The translations under genes and the position numbers were made by a program. Under the pieces are notes generated by a model. It was not told the DNA's origin, did not search any database, and saw only the letters and a program-made list of their open reading frames with translations. A stretch of 16,592 bases of DNA from JAWLGW01 sp964569055 (lineage in GTDB: Bacteria > Planctomycetota > J058), in NCBI GenBank assembly GCA_964569055.1, contig CAZMSZ010000146.1, positions 1 through 16,592 on the forward strand. The letters run 5' to 3'. This document shows positions 1 to 6,480 of the stretch, in pieces; position 1 is the stretch's first letter, and every line of letters begins with the position of its first letter.

Positions 1-941
1 GGCAGCGCCTCGTCGAGCGGGAGCTCGGGCATGCCGTTGGCCGGGAGATCCTCCTCGGGGATCGGCTCGCCCGGCAGCGGCTCCTCGACCGCGGGCGGCG
101 GGCCGTCGCGGTCGTAGAGGTAGGCCTGCAGACGGTTCGCGTAGCGCGGCTCCTGCGAGAGGCGCACGGCCTCGGACAGCGCCTCGATCGCCGGGTCGAG
201 CTCGCCGAGCTCGCGGTAGCACACCGCGAGCAGCTCGTAGTAGGCGGGGTTCGCCGGAGCGGCGTGCTCGACTGCGAGGCGGGCGTGCTCGAGGGCCTGC
301 ACCGGGTCGGGGAAGCCGGCGCCGTCCCTGCGCGTGCGGTAGAGGAACGCGAGGCGATAGTGCGCCTCGGCGTTGGTCTCGTCCTGCTCGAGCACCGAGG
401 CCACGTGCGCCTGCGACTCCTCGAGGGCGCCCCGCTCCTCGGCCACGATCCCGAGCGCGAGCTGCGCCCGGACCGCCGCCTCCTCCTGCGCCGCCGCCTC
501 CTCGAGCAGGAGCCGCGCCGCGTGCAGGTTGCGGTGCTCGGCCGGCCGCTCCCGCAAGGCCATGGCGTAGGAGATCGCCACCTCGGCCGTCGGCTCGCCG
601 TTGGCGCGGGCCGCCTCGTAGCGCGTCTTGGCCGCCACGATCTCGGCCAGGGCGGCCAGCCGCTCGGCCGTGTCCTTGTAGGCCTGCACGTACGTCTGGG
701 CCTGGACGTATGCCTCGCGCGCGGCCTCGTAGTCACCCATCCGCTCGCGCTGCAAGCCGCGTGCGTAGTGCTCCTCCGCCTCCACCGACCCGTCGTCGGT
801 CGGCTCGGTAGCGTCGGCCCCGATCGGGTCCTGGTCGTCACTCGGCCGCTCGGGCGGAGCGTCGGTGCCGCCGCAGCCGATCGTCGTGGCCAGCGACAGC
901 GCCACCATCAGCGCGAGCGGGCCTCTCAGCAGCCTAGCCAT
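1..941 (-). CDS. TPR-repeat lipoprotein (3' end outside window)
   Basis: The reading frame starts at ATG 941-939 and stays open to the left edge, giving 313 visible residues with no stop. The N-terminus has a basic start, a hydrophobic core (residues 8-21) and a cysteine at 23 in the context TTIGC, which fits a lipoprotein signal; the envelope is the likely location. An acidic linker (about 30-55) is followed by helical repeats with TPR spacing near 54-84, 158-205 and 230-262, for example a block ending AIEALSEAVRLS. The visible end is Pro/Glu-rich. TPR domains bind proteins, so a scaffold or assembly role is inferred; the partner is unknown. The start is supported by a purine-rich GGGGAG about five bases upstream. 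No other gene is visible on its 3' side. Gene reality is well supported; the specific role is not. Confidence 0.85.
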   Translation of the reverse strand, partial: MARLLRGPLALMVALSLATTIGCGGTDAPPERPSDDQDPIGADATEPTDDGSVEAEEHYARGLQRERMGDYEAAREAYVQAQTYVQAYKDTAERLAALAEIVAAKTRYEAARANGEPTAEVAISYAMALRERPAEHRNLHAARLLLEEAAAQEEAAVRAQLALGIVAEERGALEESQAHVASVLEQDETNAEAHYRLAFLYRTRRDGAGFPDPVQALEHARLAVEHAAPANPAYYELLAVCYRELGELDPAIEALSEAVRLSQEPRYANRLQAYLYDRDGPPPAVEEPLPGEPIPEEDLPANGMPELPLDEAL

Positions 942-963
942 GAGCTCTCCCCTTTTTCCTTCC

Positions 964-979
964 TGCGCGTGAACGCGCA
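964..979 (-). promoter_or_regulatory. 5' leader hairpin of the TPR lipoprotein gene
   Basis: TGCGCG and CGCGCA form a perfect six-base stem with a four-base loop, between a -10-like TATCTT (minus strand, 994-989) and the ribosome-binding site of the gene starting at 941. It may affect mRNA stability or be incidental in GC-rich DNA. Confidence 0.3.
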
Positions 980-1027
980 AGCGCCTGGAAGATAGCGAGT
1001 TTGGTCGGCGCTGTCGAGTTCTTCGGG

Positions 1028-1091
1028 GCGGATTCTTCGGCTGTTTTTTGGGTGGGGCAGGGCTTCTCGGGGGGAGCGCCGAAGAATCTGC
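1028..1091. repeat. 14-bp inverted repeat, 36-base loop
   Basis: Arms 1028-1041 and 1078-1091 are complementary over 14 positions with one G-U wobble; the inner eleven (GATTCTTCGGC / GCCGAAGAATC) are perfect. It lies in the 443-bp gene-free stretch 942-1384, between the 3' end of the large membrane protein gene and the TPR lipoprotein gene. It could terminate the upstream transcript, but no T-run follows the stem on the minus strand, so a mobile-palindrome remnant is equally possible. Confidence 0.5.
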
Positions 1092-1134
1092 GGGGGCGGG
1101 GCTCGGGGGTGGGGGGCTCCTTGGGGCCAGGTGT

Positions 1135-1397
1135 GGGGGCTGTCGCTTGGACCGCCACGCCTCGCGGTGGGGAGGGGCAGGAGGGGCTGTCGCTTGGACG
1201 GCCACGCCTCGCGGTGGGGAGGGGCAGGAGGGGGCTGTCGCTTCGACTGCCACGCCTCGCGAGAGAGGACGATGTGTGGCTGTCGCTCTCAGGCCCACGC
1301 CTTGCCGTCAGGAGATTTCGATGGGGCGCGGCTCGGAGCGGAGCCACTCCTTGGCGTCACGAGTGTGTGCTGTCGCTCGCGGGGTTACGCCTCGCGA
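1135..1397. repeat. Degenerate tandem repeat array, about 45-48 bp period
   Basis: The core GGCTGTCGCTT followed by a variable GAC-NGCC and CACGCCTCGCG recurs with starts near 1138, 1185, 1233, 1278 and 1368. A very decayed copy can be placed near 1330. The first two units are nearly identical over 47 bp; later ones are increasingly diverged. Several units contain a short stem such as ACCGC/GCGGT around the core. The last unit overlaps the end of the large minus-strand gene: its TAA stop (1387-1385) lies within the repeat core. No convincing protein is encoded, although one minus frame stays open because of the repeat composition. Confidence 0.75.
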
Positions 1398-4300
1398 TCA
1401 GGGGGATCGGAGGTCCCCTCAGCGGGGTGGGCGGGCTCGGAGCCGGAGCTGGAGTCGGACTCGGAGCCGGAGTCGGACTCTGGCTCGGAGTCGGATTCGG
1501 ANNNNNNNNNNNNNNNNNNNNNNNNNNNNNNNNNNNNNNNNNNNNNNNNNNNNNNNNNNNNNNNNNNNNNNNNNNNNNNNNNNNNNNNNNNNNNNNNNNN
1601 NTCGGAGCCGGAGTCGGAGTCGGACTCGGATTCGGAGCCGGAGTCGGAGTCGGACTCGGAGTCGGATTCGGATTCGGACTCGGAGTCGGAGTCGGAGCCG
1701 GAGTCGGAGTCGGACTCGGAGTCGGAGTCGGAGTCGGACTCGGATTCGGAGTCGGATTCGGACTCGGATTCGGACTCGGACTCGGATTCGGAATCGGATT
1801 CGGAATCGGACTCGGATTCGGACTCGGAGTCAGAAGAATCGGACTCGGACTCGGAGTCAGAAGAATCAGCCTCGGCCTCGGGCTCGGACTCCGAATCCGC
1901 GACCTCCGCTAGCGCCAGGGCCTCCTCTTCGTCCTCGGCGTCGAGGTCTGCGTCTACGGCTTCTAGGTCGGGCTCCTCGTCCAGGCCGAGGATCTCGAAG
2001 CGGGCCCGGCGGCGCTGCTCGGCGACGCGGATCAGGCCGGCGATGCGGAGGCGGAGGCGGCGCTGGTGGGCGCTCTCCTCGGCGCGCGCGCCGAGCTCGG
2101 CGTCGGCCTCCTCGCTCGCGCGGACCTGCGCCTCCACCAGCGCCTCGCCCGCGAGGAGCTCGGCCTGCTCGGCGAGGTCCAGGGCGCCGTCGGGGTCGCT
2201 CGGCAGCAGGCGGCGCGCCTCGTCGAGCAGGCGCCGCGGCTCGGTCGGCTCGGGGGCTCGGCCGAGGACGTGCAGCCGGTGCGCCTCCTGGATCGTCTGG
2301 CCGGCGGTCAACAGGGCGTGCTGCGCGTCGCCGCGCACGCCGAGGTCGCGGATCGGCGAGCGCAGCCCGCGGGGGTCGCTCGCGGCGCGCGCCTGGGCGG
2401 CCGCGCGCACGCCGCGCTGCAGGAGCGCGAGCGCGCGGGGCAAGACCTCGGGGTTGGGCGGCTCGCCCTCGCCTCCCTCCAGCAGCACCTGCGCGCGCCG
2501 GAGCCACGTCCGCGCGGCCTCCAGGCGGGCGTTCGCCCCGACCCGCGCCAGGCTGGGCGCGGGGGGCGGCACGATCAGCTCGCGCGCTCGCCGGACCAGC
2601 GCCTCGCGCGGCGTCTCGAGCCCGCGCCAGGTCCCGCGGTCTGGCCTGCGGAGCAGGTCCTCGGTGTCGCGCGCCAGCTTCTCGAGCGCCCGCTTGAGGT
2701 TCCAGGCGCGGCGCCCCACGAGGACCTGCTCGCCGAGCCGGCCGCGCACGGCGTCGAGCTCCTGCTCGAGCACGTGCAGCTCCACCAGCAGCTCGCTCCA
2801 GTCGGGGTCGGGATCGTCCTGGGTGCTGGGTCCCGCCGCGCGCCGGGCCACGTCCTCGACCGCCGCTCGGATCGCGTCGAGGCGCCCGGCCACGGCCTCG
2901 GTCACCGCCTCGCGTTCGCGCCCGGCGAACCCGTGCACCGCCTCGGCCCGCGCCCGCAGCTCCTCGATGAGGCCGTGCACGCGCTCGCGCTCGCCGCGGA
3001 GCTGGAGCAGGCGGCTGGTGACCTGCAGGAAGGTGCGCCGGATCAGGAGCAGGCGCGTGGCCAGGCGCGGCACCCGCTGCCCCTGCGCCAGTGGCCGCTC
3101 GAGCAGCTCGATCCGCGCCGCGGCCCGGAGCAGCGCGGTCTCGAGGTCCTCCCACGCCTCGGGCCCGAACTCGCGCTGCAGGTCGCGCAGCGCGTCGCGC
3201 GCGTGACGGAGCTCCTCGCGCACCGCGCCGAGGTCGGGCCGCGCCTCGCCGCTGCCGTCCGCCAGCCCGTCCACGTCGCGGACGAGCTCGGCCGCGCGCT
3301 CGAGCTCGCGCTGCGCCTGATCGCGCGCCCCCTCGTCGATCGCGCTCGTGACGCGGTCGGTGAGGTGGTGCGCCCACGTGCGCAGCGGCTCGAGGTCCTG
3401 CTCGGGGGCGGGCAGCCGAGCAGGGCCCGCGCCGAGCCGGCGCTCGAGCTCGTCGCGCCCGCTCGCCAGCTCGAGGCACCGCGCCACCCGCTCCTCGAGG
3501 AGCTGCGCGGTGCGCTGCGCATCCTGCACGCGCTGGCTGGCGCCGACCGGGTCGCGCGGGGCGAGGAACGCCGCCTCCAGCGCCTGCTCCACGAGGTCGG
3601 CCCAGTCGTCGTCGAGCGGCGCGGTCGACTGGCGCGCCTGCAGCACCCGCTCGAGCGCGGCCTCGGCCGCCTCGAGCGTCAGCGCCGCCTCCTCGAGCAG
3701 CACCTCGCAGCTCTCCGGCCCGCGCGCCAGCCGCTCGAGCCGCTGCGCGCACTCGCGGATCTCGGTCACCGGCAGGTTGCGCCGCGGCACGGCCTCCAGG
3801 ATCGCCGCCGCCTCCTCGAGGGGACGGGCGCTGTACCACACGTCCTGCGCGCTGCTGATCTCCGCGCGGGCCAGCGCCTGCTGGAGCGCGCACCACGTGC
3901 GCTGGAGCTGGTCGAGCTGTCCGCGGGCGCGGGCGAGGTGCTCGGCGGTCACCCCGCGCCAGCGGCGCGCGGGCGGCGGAGCGTCGGGCAGGAGCGCCGC
4001 CGGGATCCGCGCGGCGCGCGGCTCCTGCGCCCGCAGGTAGAGCTTGCGCAGCGCGAGCAGCTCACGCTGCAGGCCGGCCGCCTGGCGCTCGGTCGCCTCG
4101 CGCAGCGAGTCGAGCAGGAGCGCGGCGCGCGCGCGAGCGAGGTACAGGCCGCCGCCCCACAGCAGCAGGCCGAGCGAGGGGAAGCCCAACCCGAGCAGCA
4201 GCACGAGCAGCGCCCCGCGTGAGCCCTCCTCCTCGACGCGCGGCTGGGCCTGCAGCGCGCCGACCGCCTCGTCGAGCGCGGCGCGGGCCCGCTCGACCGC

Positions 4301-5326
4301 CGCGAGCGCGAGGTCGGGGCGACCTGCCGTCTGGCGCTGCTTCGCCTCGGTCAGGGCGCGCGCCGCCTCGTCCGCGGCGACGGCCGCGGGGCTCGGCGGC
4401 GCCTCGGGGTCTCCGCCCGGCTCGGCGGAGCCGAGCTTGACGCGCACGTCCGCCAGGCGGCGCTCCTGCGCGGTGAGCGCCTCGCGCACCCGCGCCCGGG
4501 CCGAGTCGAGCTGCGCCAGGGTCAGCTCGGCTTGAGCCACGAGCTGCGACGCGGTCCGGAACGCGGCCTCGGTCCGGTCGGGCGCGAAGCCCAGGCTGCC
4601 GAGCCCCTTGGCGAAGGCCTCGCGCGCCTCCGCGAGCGAGCGGCGCTGGGCGCGCAGGTCGAGCCCCTCGCGGGCGAGGTCGAGGGCGGCGAGCTCCACG
4701 CGCTCGAGCCGCTGCGAGATGTCCTCCGCGCGGCGGGTCAGCGCCCCCCGCTCGTCCTGATACGCCTCCTGCTCGGCGAGCTGCCGCGACTCGCGGGCGC
4801 GGTCCTCCGCCGTGAACCGGTCCGCGAGCTGCCCGACGAAGTCGCTCAGGACGCGCCCCGCCGCCGCCAGCCCCTGGCCGCGCCGGTCGGACAGGTTCGT
4901 CAGCCGCCGCCGCGCTGGGCCGACGAGCTCGCCTTCGAGCCGCTCGGGCCCGAGCGCGAGGCGGTCGCGCACCGGCGCCGGCGGGAGCACGGCGAGGTCG
5001 GCCGCGGCGAGGTCGCACACCACCAGGAACGCGCGGTCTGCCTCGAACTCCGCCGCGGTCCGCCAGGCCTCCCGGGTCTGGTGCGCGATCCGAGCGAGCG
5101 AGCGGCCGCCCGGCGCCTCGCCCAGGAGCAGCACCCGGAAGCGCCAGGCGGAGCTCCGCTCCAGCTCGGCCAGCCGCGCGCGCAGCGGCTCGAGGGCGGC
5201 GGCGTCCAGCTCGCCGGCGTAGACGCGCTGGCCGGCCACGTGGACCGGAGGGGACTCCTCGGCGCGGACCGGTGTGAGCGCGAGCAGCGCGACGCAGAGG
5301 ACCCACGCGAACCGGCGGTAGCTCAT
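1385..5326 (-). CDS. Large membrane protein: TPM-like domain, TM segment, long helical region, Ser-Asp repeat tail
   Basis: The protein has about 1313 residues, counting the 100-N gap as placeholder. ATG 5326 is chosen over the upstream in-frame ATG at 5452 because it opens a typical signal peptide (residues 1-22, ending PVRA). Residues about 34-168 resemble a TPM (DUF477) domain: alternating helices and strands, with a hydrophobic FLVVCDLAAADLAVLP strand. Residues 173-358 look coiled-coil. One transmembrane segment (about 371-395) is followed by Arg-rich sequence, predicting an N-terminal periplasmic and a C-terminal cytoplasmic part. Residues about 400-1140 are almost entirely Glu/Arg/Ala/Leu helix, probably coiled coil or TPR-like. 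From about 1145 the protein is a Ser-Asp/Ser-Glu repeat, broken by the gap at 1502-1601, with a short non-repetitive end. The SD frame is kept on both sides of the gap, supporting one gene. Function unknown; a structural or scaffold role is inferred. The 136-base gap to the histone-like gene allows co-transcription. Confidence 0.85.
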   Translation of the reverse strand: MSYRRFAWVLCVALLALTPVRAEESPPVHVAGQRVYAGELDAAALEPLRARLAELERSSAWRFRVLLLGEAPGGRSLARIAHQTREAWRTAAEFEADRAFLVVCDLAAADLAVLPPAPVRDRLALGPERLEGELVGPARRRLTNLSDRRGQGLAAAGRVLSDFVGQLADRFTAEDRARESRQLAEQEAYQDERGALTRRAEDISQRLERVELAALDLAREGLDLRAQRRSLAEAREAFAKGLGSLGFAPDRTEAAFRTASQLVAQAELTLAQLDSARARVREALTAQERRLADVRVKLGSAEPGGDPEAPPSPAAVAADEAARALTEAKQRQTAGRPDLALAAVERARAALDEAVGALQAQPRVEEEGSRGALLVLLLGLGFPSLGLLLWGGGLYLARARAALLLDSLREATERQAAGLQRELLALRKLYLRAQEPRAARIPAALLPDAPPPARRWRGVTAEHLARARGQLDQLQRTWCALQQALARAEISSAQDVWYSARPLEEAAAILEAVPRRNLPVTEIRECAQRLERLARGPESCEVLLEEAALTLEAAEAALERVLQARQSTAPLDDDWADLVEQALEAAFLAPRDPVGASQRVQDAQRTAQLLEERVARCLELASGRDELERRLGAGPARLPAPEQDLEPLRTWAHHLTDRVTSAIDEGARDQAQRELERAAELVRDVDGLADGSGEARPDLGAVREELRHARDALRDLQREFGPEAWEDLETALLRAAARIELLERPLAQGQRVPRLATRLLLIRRTFLQVTSRLLQLRGERERVHGLIEELRARAEAVHGFAGREREAVTEAVAGRLDAIRAAVEDVARRAAGPSTQDDPDPDWSELLVELHVLEQELDAVRGRLGEQVLVGRRAWNLKRALEKLARDTEDLLRRPDRGTWRGLETPREALVRRARELIVPPPAPSLARVGANARLEAARTWLRRAQVLLEGGEGEPPNPEVLPRALALLQRGVRAAAQARAASDPRGLRSPIRDLGVRGDAQHALLTAGQTIQEAHRLHVLGRAPEPTEPRRLLDEARRLLPSDPDGALDLAEQAELLAGEALVEAQVRASEEADAELGARAEESAHQRRLRLRIAGLIRVAEQRRRARFEILGLDEEPDLEAVDADLDAEDEEEALALAEVADSESEPEAEADSSDSESESDSSDSESESESDSESDSESESESESESESDSESESDSDSDSESDSDSGSDSDSESESESDSESDSDSGSESESDSDSGSXXXXXXXXXXXXXXXXXXXXXXXXXXXXXXXXXXSESDSEPESDSGSESDSSSGSEPAHPAEGTSDPPDREA
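1440..1895. repeat. Ser-Asp/Glu coding microsatellite (6-bp TCGGAN unit)
   Basis: Hexamers TCGGAG, TCGGAC and TCGGAT, with occasional CCGGAG, repeat almost without interruption on both sides of the N gap. Read on the minus strand in the gene frame they give Ser-Asp and Ser-Glu dipeptides. The repeat continues into the gap on both sides, so its true length is unknown. Confidence 0.95.
1502..1601. other. Assembly gap (100 N) inside the Ser-Asp repeat
   Basis: Exactly 100 N, most likely a placeholder of arbitrary size where the microsatellite could not be assembled. Because the SD reading frame is retained on both sides with 100 N, the true gap should be 1 modulo 3 bases if the gene is intact. 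Confidence 0.97.
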
Positions 5327-5395
5327 GAGGCCCCCAGGGTAAGGGGGCCGCCCACCGGGAGCAACGTCGGCCCGCCCGCGCGGTCCGGAAGCGAA

Positions 5396-5426
5396 CGAGG
5401 GCGACCGGCAGCGCCGGTCGCCCTCG
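5396..5426 (-). terminator. Strong hairpin downstream of the histone-like gene
   Basis: Arms 5396-5409 and 5413-5426 are perfectly complementary over 14 bp with a three-base AGC loop. It lies 35 bases after the stop of the histone-like gene and about 70 bases before the large membrane protein start. On the minus strand it is followed by a T/C-rich but not uniform tract, so it is a likely terminator or 3' stabiliser rather than a textbook intrinsic terminator. Confidence 0.6.
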
Positions 5427-5461
5427 CTCGAGCGGACAGAGGTCGAAGTCACCCGGACGGG

Positions 5462-5975
5462 CTACTCCTCCTCGCCCGCCCCCGCCGCCCGCGCGGGGCG
5501 CCGCTTGGCCTTCTTGCGGCCCTTCTTCTTGGTGGCCTTCTTCTTGGCGGCCTTCTTCTTGGTCGCCTTCTTCTTGCCACCCGCCTTCTTGGCGGCCTTC
5601 TTCTTGCCGCCCTTCTTCTTGGCGGCCTTCTTCTTGGTCGCCTTCTTCTTGCCACCCGCCTTCTTNNNNNNNNNNNNNNNNNNNNNNNNNNNNNNNNNNN
5701 NNNNNNNNNNNNNNNNNNNNNNNNNNNNNNNNNNNNNNNNNNNNNNNNNNNNNNNNNNNNNNNNNCTTCTTCTTGGTCGCCTTCTTCTTGCCACCCGCCT
5801 TCTTGGCGGCCTTCTTCTTGGTGGCCTTCTTCTTGGCGGCCTTCTTCTTGGTCGCCTTCTTCTTGCCACCCGCCTTCTTGGCGGCCTTCTTCTTGCCGCC
5901 CGCCTTCTTGGCGGCCTTCTTCTTGGCGGCCTTCTTCTTGGTCGCCTTCTTCTTGGTCGCCTTCTTCTTGGCCAT
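5462..5975 (-). CDS. Lys/Ala-rich histone H1-like DNA-binding protein (interrupted by assembly gap)
   Basis: ATG 5975, preceded by AAAGGGGGA about seven bases upstream, opens a protein made almost wholly of KKKAT, KKKAA and KKAGG modules. There are 70 residues before the N gap (5666-5765) and 67 after it, ending in an Arg/Ala-rich stretch and acidic GEEE before TAG. All repeat lysines are AAG. This composition matches bacterial histone H1-like proteins (the Hc1/Hc2 type of chlamydiae and similar Lys/Ala-rich proteins in other phyla), which bind DNA or RNA non-specifically and compact the nucleoid; that role is inferred from composition. The visible coding bases are 210 plus 204, both multiples of three, so the 100-N placeholder artificially breaks the frame and the real gap should be a multiple of three. 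It is divergent from thioredoxin and upstream of the Ser-Asp-tailed protein on the same strand. Confidence 0.88.
5666..5765. other. Assembly gap (100 N) inside the Lys-rich repeat
   Basis: Exactly 100 N within near-identical KKKATKKKA/AGG-coding modules. The lysine frame resumes in a different frame after 100 bases, showing that the placeholder length is not the true length. Confidence 0.97.
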
Positions 5976-6015
5976 GCGCGGTCCCCCTTTCGGTATGAGC
6001 GCCAGTCTGTTCGAG

Positions 6016-6044
6016 AGACTAGCAACGCCCTCTGACCACGGCAA
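6016..6044 (-). promoter_or_regulatory. Candidate promoter of the histone-like gene
   Basis: On the minus strand TTGCCG (6044-6039) is separated by 17 bases from TAGTCT (6021-6016), about 40 bases upstream of the start codon. The match to the sigma-70 consensus is moderate (four and three of six). Confidence 0.3.
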
Positions 6045-6134
6045 ACCAGGCCCCTGCCGAGTGTTGTTTTCCCCCCGCTGCCGCGCCCGGCTCGGGCGCC
6101 GAGGCGGCGGGCTGGTGTCGCCTGCGGCCGGCAG

Positions 6135-6140
6135 TATCAT
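6135..6140 (+). promoter_or_regulatory. Candidate -10 element of thioredoxin gene
   Basis: TATCAT matches five of six bases of TATAAT and lies 22 bases before the ATG. That would give a leader of about 16 bases containing the AGGAGG ribosome-binding site. No good -35 box is visible at 16-18 bases upstream. Confidence 0.4.
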
Positions 6141-6162
6141 CCGCGGCAAGCGAGGAGGATCC

Positions 6163-6480
6163 ATGCAGCAGATCGGTGAGTCTCAGTTCCAGGCGTCCGT
6201 GCTCGGCGCCGGCCAGCCCGTGCTGGTCGACTTCTCCGCCACCTGGTGCGGCCCGTGCCGGATGCTCGAGCCGACCCTGAAGGACCTCGAGGCCGAGCAC
6301 GGCGCCCGGGTGAAGTTCGTCAAGGTCGACATCGACGAGTCCCCCGCCGTGGCGGAGGAGTACGGGGTGACCGGGGTCCCCACGCTGGTCCTGTTCAAGG
6401 ACGGGCAGGAGGCCGCCCGCCGGGTCGGCGGCGCCGCCAAGCCGGCCCTGGCCAGCTGGATCACCGAGCACGCCGGCTAG
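6163..6480 (+). CDS. trxA: Thioredoxin
   Basis: This is a 105-residue single-domain thioredoxin, the usual family length. The redox-active WCGPC motif is at residues 28-32, in the context DFSATWCGPC, and the conserved cis-proline is at 73 in GVPT. The buried aspartate corresponds to Asp23 in VLVDF. It has no signal peptide, so it acts in the cytoplasm, reducing protein disulfides with electrons from thioredoxin reductase (established for the family). ATG 6163 has a strong AGGAGG four bases upstream; longer in-frame starts only add antisense of the histone-like gene. The gene stands alone, divergent from the histone-like gene. Its last 20 bases overlap the 3' end of the convergent hydrolase gene. 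Confidence 0.97.
   Translation: MQQIGESQFQASVLGAGQPVLVDFSATWCGPCRMLEPTLKDLEAEHGARVKFVKVDIDESPAVAEEYGVTGVPTLVLFKDGQEAARRVGGAAKPALASWITEHAG

Noticed and set aside
934..1347. Minus-strand open frame of 137 codons in the gene-free stretch
   Set aside because: It is made of the tandem repeat and overlaps the TPR gene start. It has no ribosome-binding site and its residues are only Arg/Ser/Pro repeat output.
1135..1397. The tandem array as a CRISPR
   Set aside because: Unit length and spacing vary, the units decay steadily, there are no unique spacers between conserved repeats and no cas genes are present.
1001..3206. Long plus-strand open frames with Gly-Val, Arg-Ser or Ser-Asp repeats
   Set aside because: They are antisense products of the hexamer microsatellite and of a GC-rich gene. 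None has a domain, and the minus frame has a signal peptide and membrane segment.
5505..6035. Plus-strand frames rich in Leu/Phe/Ala resembling a membrane protein
   Set aside because: They are complements of the AAG-rich lysine repeats. The minus frame has a proper start, ribosome-binding site and known composition.
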